Of a stretch of 64,000 nucleotides of DNA, positions 42,627-50,574 are shown in pieces. The translations under genes were made by a program, and so were the position numbers. The notes under the pieces were generated by a model. That model was given only the letters and a program-made list of their open reading frames with translations, made no database searches and was not told the DNA's origin. The stretch covers positions 1-64,000 of the forward strand of contig NC_091046.1 in NCBI RefSeq assembly GCF_963966145.1. The letters run 5' to 3'. Source of the DNA: Tenebrio molitor (taxonomy: Eukaryota; Arthropoda; Insecta; Coleoptera; Tenebrionidae). Each line of letters begins with the position of its first letter. Positions within the stretch are counted from its first letter, which is position 1.

Positions 42627-43168
42627 GGTCTTTTGATCTTGTTTTTATTTTGTTTGATTAACTTCCATTTGGTCTCCCACGAGTATGGGACGAAAGGAGG
42701 TCACTCCCAGGGTGACGCCCATCCCTGGGAGAAGGCATTCATACTACGAGGTGCGCCAGGTGCCTCGCAGGTTTTTGCGACTTCGCTGTCGGTTATTTTA
42801 TGGAGGTTGTCTCCTCGTGGGCCGGCCGATTAAGGCAAGCCCCCCGGCCGCGAGTCCTCACACGACGTACCCCTGCCACGCTCGCAAGGGTTGTTGAGGT
42901 GTGAGCCGCGGTTACGGTATGTAACGATTAGTCCGCGTTCGACCAACCGTAGCTCGGATCTCCCCCGGGTTCGCCAGTTCCCGTGCCACGACTTTCGTGG
43001 TGGATCCTGAGGGTTGACCCGTCCTTTGTTTTCGCCGGTCCGCTCGAGCCTTGCCGGCATGGGTGACCCTGCCAGGAGCGCGAAGCTCCCGCCGGCATTG
43101 CCCCGAGCATCACTCCGGTTACTTAAGCCCCTCCACCAACGACAAGGTCTCACGGCTCCTTGGAGGGG
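42627..43168 (-). promoter_or_regulatory. 5' UTR of element E with hairpin and upstream AUG
   Basis: The outer 430 nt match C and D almost exactly, while the ORF1-proximal 110 nt differ. The hairpin in this part has a new stem, CTCCCAGGG (42704-42712) / CCCTGGGAG (42723-42731), at the same place as in C and D. The loop again carries an AUG on the RNA (42722); its 25-codon frame ends at a TAA 18 nt before ORF1. Confidence 0.7.
43044..43168 (-). ncRNA. Candidate HDV-like self-cleaving ribozyme, 5' end of element E
   Basis: P1 CCCCUCC/GGAGGGG, P3 ACC/GGU and the UUGUCGUU loop are as in C and D, and the G/C-rich P4-like hairpin ends in GGCAAGG. In this copy GGCUC after GGCAAG could pair with GAGCC after the first P1 strand to make P2. 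C and D have GGGUC there, one mismatch, so the P2 assignment is tentative. Confidence 0.7.
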
Positions 43169-43212
43169 ACCTGACCTGACCTGACCTGACCTGACCTGAC
43201 CTGACCTGACCT
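43169..43212 (-). repeat. Telomeric (TCAGG)n spacer between elements E and F
   Basis: About nine TCAGG units. This is the innermost telomeric repeat tract; none occurs between element F and the satellite. Confidence 0.93.
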
Positions 43213-43266
43213 TTTTTTTTTTTTTTTTTTCTTTTTCGGGAGGAGGGGAAATACATTACGTACAAC

Positions 43267-43327
43267 CCCCAGGACACCAAGTTGCCCTGGGGAGTGTGGG
43301 ACTCCTCGCCATGGTGGTCGGGGCGAG
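43267..43327 (-). promoter_or_regulatory. 3' UTR double hairpin of element F
   Basis: CCCCAGGACA (43267-43276) pairs with TGCCCTGGGG (43283-43292), with one G-U pair in RNA. CTCGCC (43305-43310) pairs with GGCGAG (43322-43327). CACTAAAACC follows. The sequence is almost that of D, although the neighbouring ORF2 has diverged. Confidence 0.6.
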
Positions 43328-43409
43328 ACTACCCACTAAAACCCCTTCTCGAATTCTCTCCCGGGCGCCCGGAACTGCGATAGCATTACTTCAGACGCCC
43401 AGTGTGTGC

Positions 43410-46400
43410 TTAGCGAACGGTGCGCTCGCGCTGCCTCTCCGTGTCCTCCTTAGCTTTAAGAATCTTGCTGACGTACTTGACGATAACTTCCCAGTCCTCT
43501 TTCGACCGCAGGAGAATGGCCACAAAGTTTTCTTTCGTTGGCCATTCCGTCGTTTCTCTCATGACCTGCAGCCTTTCGTAGTCCCATCTTTCGCACCTAA
43601 AGAGGGTGTGTTCAACGTCATCCACCTCTGCGTCACAGTACCAGCACTTCGGGCTATTTTCTTTCCCTATCTTATTTAGAAAAGCCGCAAAGCAGCCATG
43701 TCCCGTCAGGGCCTGGGTTATATGGTATTCCAGCTCTCCATGGTTCCTCCCTGTCCATTCAGCTATCCTCGGCAGGAGCTGCCTGGTCCAACTTCCCTTC
43801 TCAGTTGTTTCCCATCGGGTCTGCCATTTTTGCAGTTGCCTCTCCTTCAGCTGGTCTCTGGTAATACACTGCCGACGGAGGAGCGCCCGTCCTTCGGCTT
43901 GTATGTCCACGGGCAAGACCCCCGTTATGACTTGCAATGCCTCAGTGGACACTGAACGATACGCACTGACTATCCTGATCAGGGCTCTTCGCTGGACTCG
44001 ATTCAGTATCTCGACGCTCCTCTTCTGTTTCAGGGCGTCCGCCCATCCCGCTGCACCATACAGGAGTCTGCTGTGGACAACTGCCGACAGGAGCCTTCTT
44101 CTACTGCTACTGGCGCCCTTCAGGTTCGGCATGATTCGACTCAGTGAGGCCACCATCCTTTCAGCCTTCACTGCTACCTCTTCCAGGTGAGGGACAAACG
44201 TCATGGACTGGTCCACCCGTACTCCCAGGTACCTAACGGATTCCTTCGGTTGGATTTCCTCTCCGCCGACGGTGAATTTGACTTTTCTTGGTCTCCTCCT
44301 CCCGACCAACAAGACCGCTTCGGTCTTTTGGGTGGCCAGCCGCAGTCCCGTCCGCTTCATCCATTCGGCAACCATCGATAGCGCCCGGTCTACACAGTCG
44401 ACAAGGCTTTCTTCTGTTCTCGCCGTGCCCACGATTGCTAAGTCATCGGCGAAGGCCACTAGTCTAACTCCCACCGGAACCCCCAAACTGAGCACTCCAT
44501 CATACATGATGTTCCACAGAACCGGCCCAAGTACCGACCCCTGTGGGACACCACACACCACATCTACCCTCTCTCGATCAGTGACCACGAGCCCCCGCTC
44601 GGTAAGGTAGCTCTGAATGAGTCCGATCAAGTAGGCATCAAGCGTCCTTCTCTCCATCGCCTCCACTACTCTGGCCCAAGGAGCCGAATTGAAGGCGTTC
44701 TCGACGTCGATTAGGACCAGAGCGCAGTAGTCTTTTCGGCCCCACGTCCCCGCATTCGCAAACCTCGCCACTTTCATAACTTCCTCGAAAGCATCCACTG
44801 TCGACAACCCCTCGCGGAAGCCGAACTGAGCGTCTGACAGACCGCCTTTTTCCTCCAGGTTGTTGGCTAAACGGGCCCTTATAAGGTGCTCCAGTAGCTT
44901 TCCCAGCGTGTCCAAGAGACAGATGGGCCTAAATTTTCTTTTTTCTGTCCCAGGTTTTCCTTTCGGTAGCAGTACCAAACTGGCCACTTTCCACGTTCTG
45001 GGAAAGGTTCTTGTTCTTAAACAGTCATTCATTACCTCCAAAATGACTTCAGGCACTTCGTCTACGAGGTTTTTGACAACTTCCGGGGGGATTCCGTCAG
45101 GGCCAGGCGCCTTCTTGGGACGGAGTCTTTTGGCGGCAGCTTGGAGCTCCTCTACAGTAAATGCTGGGGCTTCCTCCTCACGTGGGCTTGTCCAGACGGG
45201 TGGGCGTCCTTGTGGAAACAACTTCCTGACCGCGTCCCACGTCTCCGTGGTCGATGGCGGAATGTCTCTCCTGATCTTTCTTGTAGCGATCTTGTATCCG
45301 TCTCCCCACGGATTCTCCTCGACTTCTTCCACGAGTCTCGTCCATGCCACCTCTTTTGCCCTTTTTATTTCCAACTTCAGATTTTTTGACGCTTCTTTGT
45401 ATTTTTTTTGTGCTGAGTGGATTTCTCCTAACTCCTTCTTCTTAATGGCCCTTGTCAGTTGTCTTCTGGCACAGAGACAGGTCCTTCTGCTGCCAGCCAC
45501 CTCCGCTGTCCACCAGTAGACCGGTCTGCGTCCATCCGAAAATTTTCTTTTTAGGGTGAGGTTACAGGCTCTTTGGATGGCCTCCACTAAACTCTTCGGA
45601 TTCAGGTCTAGCAGTGCTTCCAATTGCCTTTTCACTTCCGAAAGGAGGCTTTCCTTTTTGTCCTCCTGCCACCACCATCCGGTGCTATTTGTTCTTCGAG
45701 CCTCCCCTTGTTCCCTAGCTCCCATTTGGAACGTTATGGGCCGATGGTCGCTGAGAGTGACGTTATCGTTCACCCTCCATCCACTGATCTTCTGTGCCAG
45801 CCCAGTAGAGGCACAGGTGATGTCGATGACCGACTCCCCCCGACCTCCAACGAAAGTTGCCTCCTCGCCCTGATTTTGTACGACCAAGTCGCACTCAGCG
45901 AGCAACTCGGCCAATGCTCTACCCCGCCGATCTTCAGTTCTAGAACCCCATGTCGGAGACTTTGAGTTAAAGTCCCCGGCCAATAGGACCTCTGTGGAGC
46001 TGTTCCTGATACAGCTTCTCAAGTCTTCCAGAAATGCCTGAAATTCCTCAAAGCTAGCATTTGGAGAAACGTAGCCGCTGATCATTCGGCACCCTCTCAT
46101 TTCGGCCCAGACAAAGCCTTTTCCTGATCCGAAGCTATCCACCTTGTGCTCTCTATTTCTGACCCTTATCGCTGCGTCCAGTGTCCGGTCCGCGTACCAC
46201 CCTCCTTTTTGTATGTTTTTTTTGTTTGGCTCGGTGACCATCATGACGTCTGCTTTCGTCTCATCGGCCATCTTGTTCAGCAGATCATGGGACGTGTCAC
46301 TGCGATTGACGTTTAGCTGGATTACTTTGGTCCTGTTGCCCTGTTCTCCCCGTGTTTTTGTTGCATTCGAAAGGACCGCGGCTCTCCGTCTTGGTCGCAG

Positions 46401-46535
46401 AGTACGCCGTGCCTCCTGGGGTGGTTCCGAACCTACTCCTGGCGGGCACCTGAAATGCCCGCCACCTCCTCGTTTTTTGGCGCGAAGGGACTCCGTCTTC
46501 TGGCTGCCGCCAGCGCGTTCCTGAAGATTGTGCAT
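43410..46535 (-). CDS. SART-type ORF2 (endonuclease-reverse transcriptase), element F
   Basis: 1041 residues from the ATG at 46535, which overlaps ORF1 by 103 nt in the -1 frame. The first 18 residues match E; then sequence unique to F follows (Arg/Pro-rich, about residues 19-70). The endonuclease has LNVNRSDTSHDL, EPNKKN, AGDFNSKSPTWG and TLSDHRPITF. RT has KAPGPDGIPPE, RPICLLDTLGK, GFREGLSTVDA, DVENAFNS, CGVPQGSVLGP and catalytic FADD. The C-terminus has CWYCDAEVDDVEHTLFRC. By eye it is far closer to ORF2 of D (roughly 55% in the endonuclease and 75% in RT) than to E. Confidence 0.93.
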   Translation of the reverse strand: MHNLQERAGGSQKTESLRAKKRGGGGHFRCPPGVGSEPPQEARRTLRPRRRAAVLSNATKTRGEQGNRTKVIQLNVNRSDTSHDLLNKMADETKADVMMVTEPNKKNIQKGGWYADRTLDAAIRVRNREHKVDSFGSGKGFVWAEMRGCRMISGYVSPNASFEEFQAFLEDLRSCIRNSSTEVLLAGDFNSKSPTWGSRTEDRRGRALAELLAECDLVVQNQGEEATFVGGRGESVIDITCASTGLAQKISGWRVNDNVTLSDHRPITFQMGAREQGEARRTNSTGWWWQEDKKESLLSEVKRQLEALLDLNPKSLVEAIQRACNLTLKRKFSDGRRPVYWWTAEVAGSRRTCLCARRQLTRAIKKKELGEIHSAQKKYKEASKNLKLEIKRAKEVAWTRLVEEVEENPWGDGYKIATRKIRRDIPPSTTETWDAVRKLFPQGRPPVWTSPREEEAPAFTVEELQAAAKRLRPKKAPGPDGIPPEVVKNLVDEVPEVILEVMNDCLRTRTFPRTWKVASLVLLPKGKPGTEKRKFRPICLLDTLGKLLEHLIRARLANNLEEKGGLSDAQFGFREGLSTVDAFEEVMKVARFANAGTWGRKDYCALVLIDVENAFNSAPWARVVEAMERRTLDAYLIGLIQSYLTERGLVVTDRERVDVVCGVPQGSVLGPVLWNIMYDGVLSLGVPVGVRLVAFADDLAIVGTARTEESLVDCVDRALSMVAEWMKRTGLRLATQKTEAVLLVGRRRPRKVKFTVGGEEIQPKESVRYLGVRVDQSMTFVPHLEEVAVKAERMVASLSRIMPNLKGASSSRRRLLSAVVHSRLLYGAAGWADALKQKRSVEILNRVQRRALIRIVSAYRSVSTEALQVITGVLPVDIQAEGRALLRRQCITRDQLKERQLQKWQTRWETTEKGSWTRQLLPRIAEWTGRNHGELEYHITQALTGHGCFAAFLNKIGKENSPKCWYCDAEVDDVEHTLFRCERWDYERLQVMRETTEWPTKENFVAILLRSKEDWEVIVKYVSKILKAKEDTERQRERTVR

Positions 46536-48535
46536 CTACCTTCTCCTGCCTCGTGTCCAGTTTTTTGGCACAGCGGACAGTATGCCAGTTCTATGCAGTG
46601 CTTTTTGACGTGTCCCGTCTTTGCGCATTTCCTGCAGCTCTCGCTTCTATCTTCCTCTTCACAATCTCTAGCTTTGTGCCCGTACCCCCAGCACCGATAG
46701 CACTTCTCGAGGTCGAGTCTCTCCTGTGCGGCGCACAGCGACAGTCCTACCCTCACAGTTCCCTCTTTAATTATCCTCCTAGCGTCTTCTTCTATGGCGG
46801 TTATTGTCGCCGTCTGACTTTCACCATACGCAGGCCTCAGCGCCTTCACCAGGAGTCTTTCCTTTCGTTTTATGAGTCCTGTTGCGATTACTGATTCTTT
46901 AACTTCTTCCTTGGTAGTCATGCTATCCAGGCCTCTTAGGTGTATTGTGACATCCTTCCCTTCCTTCATTGTTATTATTCTCCTATTTTGGAGAATCTCC
47001 TCCAGGGTCGATTTCAGTTTTCTTGTGCCCCCCTCTTTCAGTGTGAGTAGCGCTCCTCCTTTTAAGGTTTTCCTCACACATTTTATCTCCTTTAATGTTT
47101 CTTTGTCTACCATCTTTTCCCTCAAGGTTTTTAGCGTTTCGGCGTACGTCGTCCCTTCCCCCTCAATTAGGATTGCTTCTCCGTTATATACTTTTTTTTG
47201 TATCACGTTCCCTCTCTCCGCATTTGCTGGTTTGTATATAGTCACTTGGGTGTTGGTATCGTGAAACACCGCTTCTGTCATTTTCCTCATGCGGTCCGTC
47301 TTTATTCCCTGGGGCAGGGTTATGCCTATTTTTCCCATATCCATGTCGCTGCACATCGTCCTCGCGGTCGTGATCAGGTTATACACGTCGGTCTGATCGC
47401 TCTCGCTCTGTTTACTTGGGTCGTGAAAGAGGACTATAGTGTTTTTTATTTTCTTTCTTGCATCCGTGCCCACCCCGTACTTCACGGTCTGCTCGAGTGT
47501 GAGGCAGCTTCCCCCTTCACACTTAGTTCTTGGAACCTCTTCGAGTTCCGGGTACCTGCTTTTAATTTGCTTGTACCACCTCTCCTGTTTGTCATCTTCG
47601 TCACAGAAGTAGACGACATTTTCTATATTTTTTTTCAGTGGGTTTCCACTCTCTACCATGGTCATCTTGAAGCATTCTTCTTCCCATTCGTCGTCCTGTA
47701 CGACGAGAAAATCTTCGTAAGTTTCGATTCTCTTGCATCGTAGGTCGAACTTTCCTGTTTGTGTGCTCCTCGTGCACGTGTTTCTTTCTTCCAGGTTTTC
47801 AGATTCGAGGAGTTTTTTTTCCAAAGCCATCTTCGCCTGTCTGTGCCCGGCGATCTCTGTCTCCAATTCCATCATTCTCGTTTTATCATGTCTCGCCTCC
47901 ACCGTGATCATTCTTACAAAGCTACTAATCTCGTTAGCAAGTGCCTTGACCCGCTTGTGTACATTGCTATTTTCCCTACCGAAGGTTACGAGCTCGTTAA
48001 CCTTCTTGCTGAGTTTCATCATTGTCGAGCTTGGTTCGAGATTTGCTTCATTCTTTTTGACGTTGTCTGATAAATCATTTTTCCCTTTCTTCGAAAGATT
48101 TTCGTTCTCGCTTTTTTGACTGCCTTCCGCTGCCTTTTCTTCGCTCTCCTGCCTGTTTTTCTTCTTCCTCTTTCCTGGTACGAAATCGTCGGGTGAACTT
48201 TCGAGAGTGATGCTGTCGTCCACTTCTGCGTCTTGTGTCGCGAAGGACAGGTCAAGAGAACCATGCCTCACTCGGAGATCCTTCCTAGGCCGGTCGAGTG
48301 ACCCTTCCCTCTTTGGTGGGGTGTGTGCCACTTTACTTCTCCTTAAGAAGGGGTTTTCTTCTTCGCCTAACTCAGTCCTTTCGATTTCACCCTTTAGCGC
48401 TCCAGCCTGGGGCTCCGCTGTAAGGCCACGGTCCGTCATGGTCTTTTGATCTTGTTTTTGTTTTGTTTGATTAACTTCCATTTGGTCTCCCACGAGTATG
48501 GGACGAAAGGAGGTCACTCCCAGGGTGACGCCCAT
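46433..48535 (-). CDS. SART-type ORF1 (gag-like nucleocapsid protein), element F
   Basis: Open from the upstream ATG at 48535 (700 residues). The ATG used by element E corresponds to 48439 (668 residues). In F the TAA that closes the upstream frame in E is CAA, so the upstream frame runs into ORF1 and could add 32 residues. The domains are as in E, with knuckles CYRCWGYGHKARDC, CRKCAKTGHVKKHC and CPLCQKTGHEAGEGRC. The C-terminal tail of about 15 residues is replaced by unrelated sequence because the chimeric joint falls in the last codons. It ends with TAG. Confidence 0.9.
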   Translation of the reverse strand: MGVTLGVTSFRPILVGDQMEVNQTKQKQDQKTMTDRGLTAEPQAGALKGEIERTELGEEENPFLRRSKVAHTPPKREGSLDRPRKDLRVRHGSLDLSFATQDAEVDDSITLESSPDDFVPGKRKKKNRQESEEKAAEGSQKSENENLSKKGKNDLSDNVKKNEANLEPSSTMMKLSKKVNELVTFGRENSNVHKRVKALANEISSFVRMITVEARHDKTRMMELETEIAGHRQAKMALEKKLLESENLEERNTCTRSTQTGKFDLRCKRIETYEDFLVVQDDEWEEECFKMTMVESGNPLKKNIENVVYFCDEDDKQERWYKQIKSRYPELEEVPRTKCEGGSCLTLEQTVKYGVGTDARKKIKNTIVLFHDPSKQSESDQTDVYNLITTARTMCSDMDMGKIGITLPQGIKTDRMRKMTEAVFHDTNTQVTIYKPANAERGNVIQKKVYNGEAILIEGEGTTYAETLKTLREKMVDKETLKEIKCVRKTLKGGALLTLKEGGTRKLKSTLEEILQNRRIITMKEGKDVTIHLRGLDSMTTKEEVKESVIATGLIKRKERLLVKALRPAYGESQTATITAIEEDARRIIKEGTVRVGLSLCAAQERLDLEKCYRCWGYGHKARDCEEEDRSESCRKCAKTGHVKKHCIELAYCPLCQKTGHEAGEGRCTIFRNALAAARRRSPFAPKNEEVAGISGARQE

Positions 48536-48544
48536 CCCTGGGAG
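48517..48544 (-). promoter_or_regulatory. Hairpin with AUG in the loop, upstream of ORF1 of element F
   Basis: The stem is CTCCCAGGG (48517-48525) / CCCTGGGAG (48536-48544), identical to E. The loop AUG at 48535 is the first codon of the longest ORF1 frame here. The 5' UTR continues only to 48807. Confidence 0.65.
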
Positions 48545-49071
48545 AAGGCATTCATACTACGGGGTGCGCCAGGTGCCCCGAAGGTTTTTACGACTTCGCT
48601 GTCGGTTGTTTTATGGAGGTTGCCTCCTCGCGGGCCGGCCGTTTAAGGCAAGCCCCCCGGCCACGAGTCCTCACACGACGTACCCCTGCCACGCTCGCAA
48701 GGGTTGTTGAGGTGTGAGCCGCGGTTACGGTGTGTAACGATTAGTCCGCGTTCGACCAACCGTAGCTCGGATCTCCCCCGGGTTCGCCAGTTCCCGTGCC
48801 ACGACTTAAAGTTTTGAAACTTCAAACGGCGATGAATTTGGCACCGTCGGATTCCTCTCGTCAAGCAGCTTCTTTTGAGTCAAAAATCTTCGAAAATTAA
48901 AAAAAATATTTTTTTTGCGAATTTCGCAAAAATTTTTATTTCAAAAGAAGCTCTTTGACGAGAGGAATCCAACGGTGTAAAGTTCATTGCCGTAGCTTGC
49001 TTAATAACGGAGCTATGGCCGTTTAAATTTTGAAACTTCAAACGACCATAACTCCGTTATTAAGCGACTTA

Positions 49072-49208
49072 GGCCCATATTCACCAACGCCAGTTAAAGT
49101 TAATTGTAGGTTAAAATGTTTCGTTACCTTAGTTACCTATTGTTACAACAATGTTTTCGTATATTTTAACCTACAGTTAACTTTAACTGGCGTTGGTGAA
49201 TATGGGCC
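49072..49208. mobile_element. Harbinger-like MITE, copy 1
   Basis: 137 bp and almost wholly an inverted repeat, with ends GGCCCATATTCACCAACG / its complement. It is flanked by TTA on both sides, where other monomers have a single TTA. A 3 bp TTA duplication and GG-starting ends fit PIF/Harbinger. It has no coding capacity. Confidence 0.82.
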
Positions 49209-50437
49209 TTAGAGCGATGAATTTGGCACCGTTGGATTCCTCTCGTCAAGCAGCTTCTTTTGAGTCAAAAATCTTCGAAAATTAAAAAAATATATTTTTT
49301 TGCGAATTTCGCAAAAATTTTTATTTTAAAAGAAGCTCTTTGACGAGAGGAATCCAACGGTGTAAAGTTCATTGCCGTAGCTTGCTTAATAACGGAGCTA
49401 TGGCCGTTTAAACTTTTGGAAATTCAAACGGCCATAACTCCGTTATTAAGCGACTTAGAGCGATGAATTTGGCACCATTGGATTCCTCTCGTCAAGCAGC
49501 TTCTTTTGAGCGAAAAATCTTCGAAAATTAAAAAAAATATTTTTTTGCGTATTTCGCAAAAAATTTTTATTTGAAAAGAAGCTCTTTGACGAGAGGAATC
49601 CAACGGTGTAAAGTTCATTGCCGTAGCTTGCTTAATAACGGAGCTATGGCCGTTTAAAGTTTTGAAAGTTCAAACGGCCATAACTCCGTTATTAAGCGAC
49701 TTAGAGCGATGAATTTGGCACCGTTGGATTCCTCTCGTGAAGCAGCTTCTTTTGAGCGAAAAATCTTCGAAAATTAAAAAAATTATTTTTTTGCGAATTT
49801 CGCAAAAATTTTTATTTGAAAAGAAGCTCTTTGACGAGAGGAATCCAACGGTGTAAAATTCATTGCCGTAGGTTGCTTAATAACGGAGCTATGGCCGTTT
49901 AAAATTTTGAAATTTCAAACGGCCATAACTCCGTTATTAAGCGACTTTGAGCGATGAATTTGGCACCGTTGGATTCCTCTCGTCAAGCAGCTTCTTTTGA
50001 GCCAAAAATCTTCAAAAACTAAAAAAATTATTTTTTTGCGAATTTCGCAAAAATTTTTATTTCAAAAGAAGCTCTTTGACGAGAGGAATCCAACGGTGTC
50101 AAGTTCATTGCCGTAGCTTGCTTAATAACGGAGCTATGGCCGTTTAAATTTTGAAACTTCAAACGACCATAACTCCGTTATTAAGCGACTTAGAGCGATG
50201 AATTTGGCACCGTTGGATTCCTCTCGTCAAGCAGCTTCTTTTGAGTCAAAAATCTTCGAAAATTAAAAAAAATATTTTTTTGCGAATTTCGCAAAAATTT
50301 TTATTTGAAAAGAAGCTCTTTGACGAGAGGAATCCAACGGTGTAAAATTCATTGCCGTAGGTTGCTTAATAACGGAGCTATGGCCGTTTAAACTTTTGAA
50401 ACTTCAAACGGCCATAACTCCGTTATTAAGCGACTTA

Positions 50438-50574
50438 GGCCCATATTCACCAACGCCAGTTAAAGTTAATTGTAGGTTAAAATGTTTCGTTACCTTAGTT
50501 ACCTATTGTTACAACAATGTTTTCGTATATTTTAACCTACAGTTAACTTTAACTGGCGTTGGTGAATATGGGCC
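50438..50574. mobile_element. Harbinger-like MITE, copy 2
   Basis: 137 bp, identical to copy 1 by eye and at the same position in the monomer. The following monomer also shares the rare TTTGGAAATTC variant with the one after copy 1. It was therefore copied with the satellite and not inserted independently. Confidence 0.82.

Larger units (their letters stand above)
37558..43168 (-). mobile_element. Element E: intact full-length SART-type LINE
   Basis: 5.6 kb with every expected part in order on the minus strand: ribozyme-like 5' end, 5' UTR, ORF1, ORF2, 3' UTR of about 157 nt, and poly(A) joined to TCAGG. Neither ORF has a stop or frameshift. It is the only element in the window with no disabling change that I can see and is the best candidate for a live telomere-maintaining element. 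Its ORF2 represents a third lineage beside those of C and of D/F. Confidence 0.94.
43213..48807 (-). mobile_element. Element F: chimeric SART-type LINE, 5' end lost at satellite junction
   Basis: The 3' tail is poly(A) with one G interruption on the minus strand (43212-43236). ORF1 is almost the same as in E. ORF2 belongs to a different lineage, closer to that of D, and the last 110 nt of the 3' UTR are nearly identical to D. The 5' UTR matches the other elements but stops at 48807, where satellite DNA begins, so the outer part of about 130 nt with the ribozyme is missing. Both ORFs are open. Confidence 0.93.
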
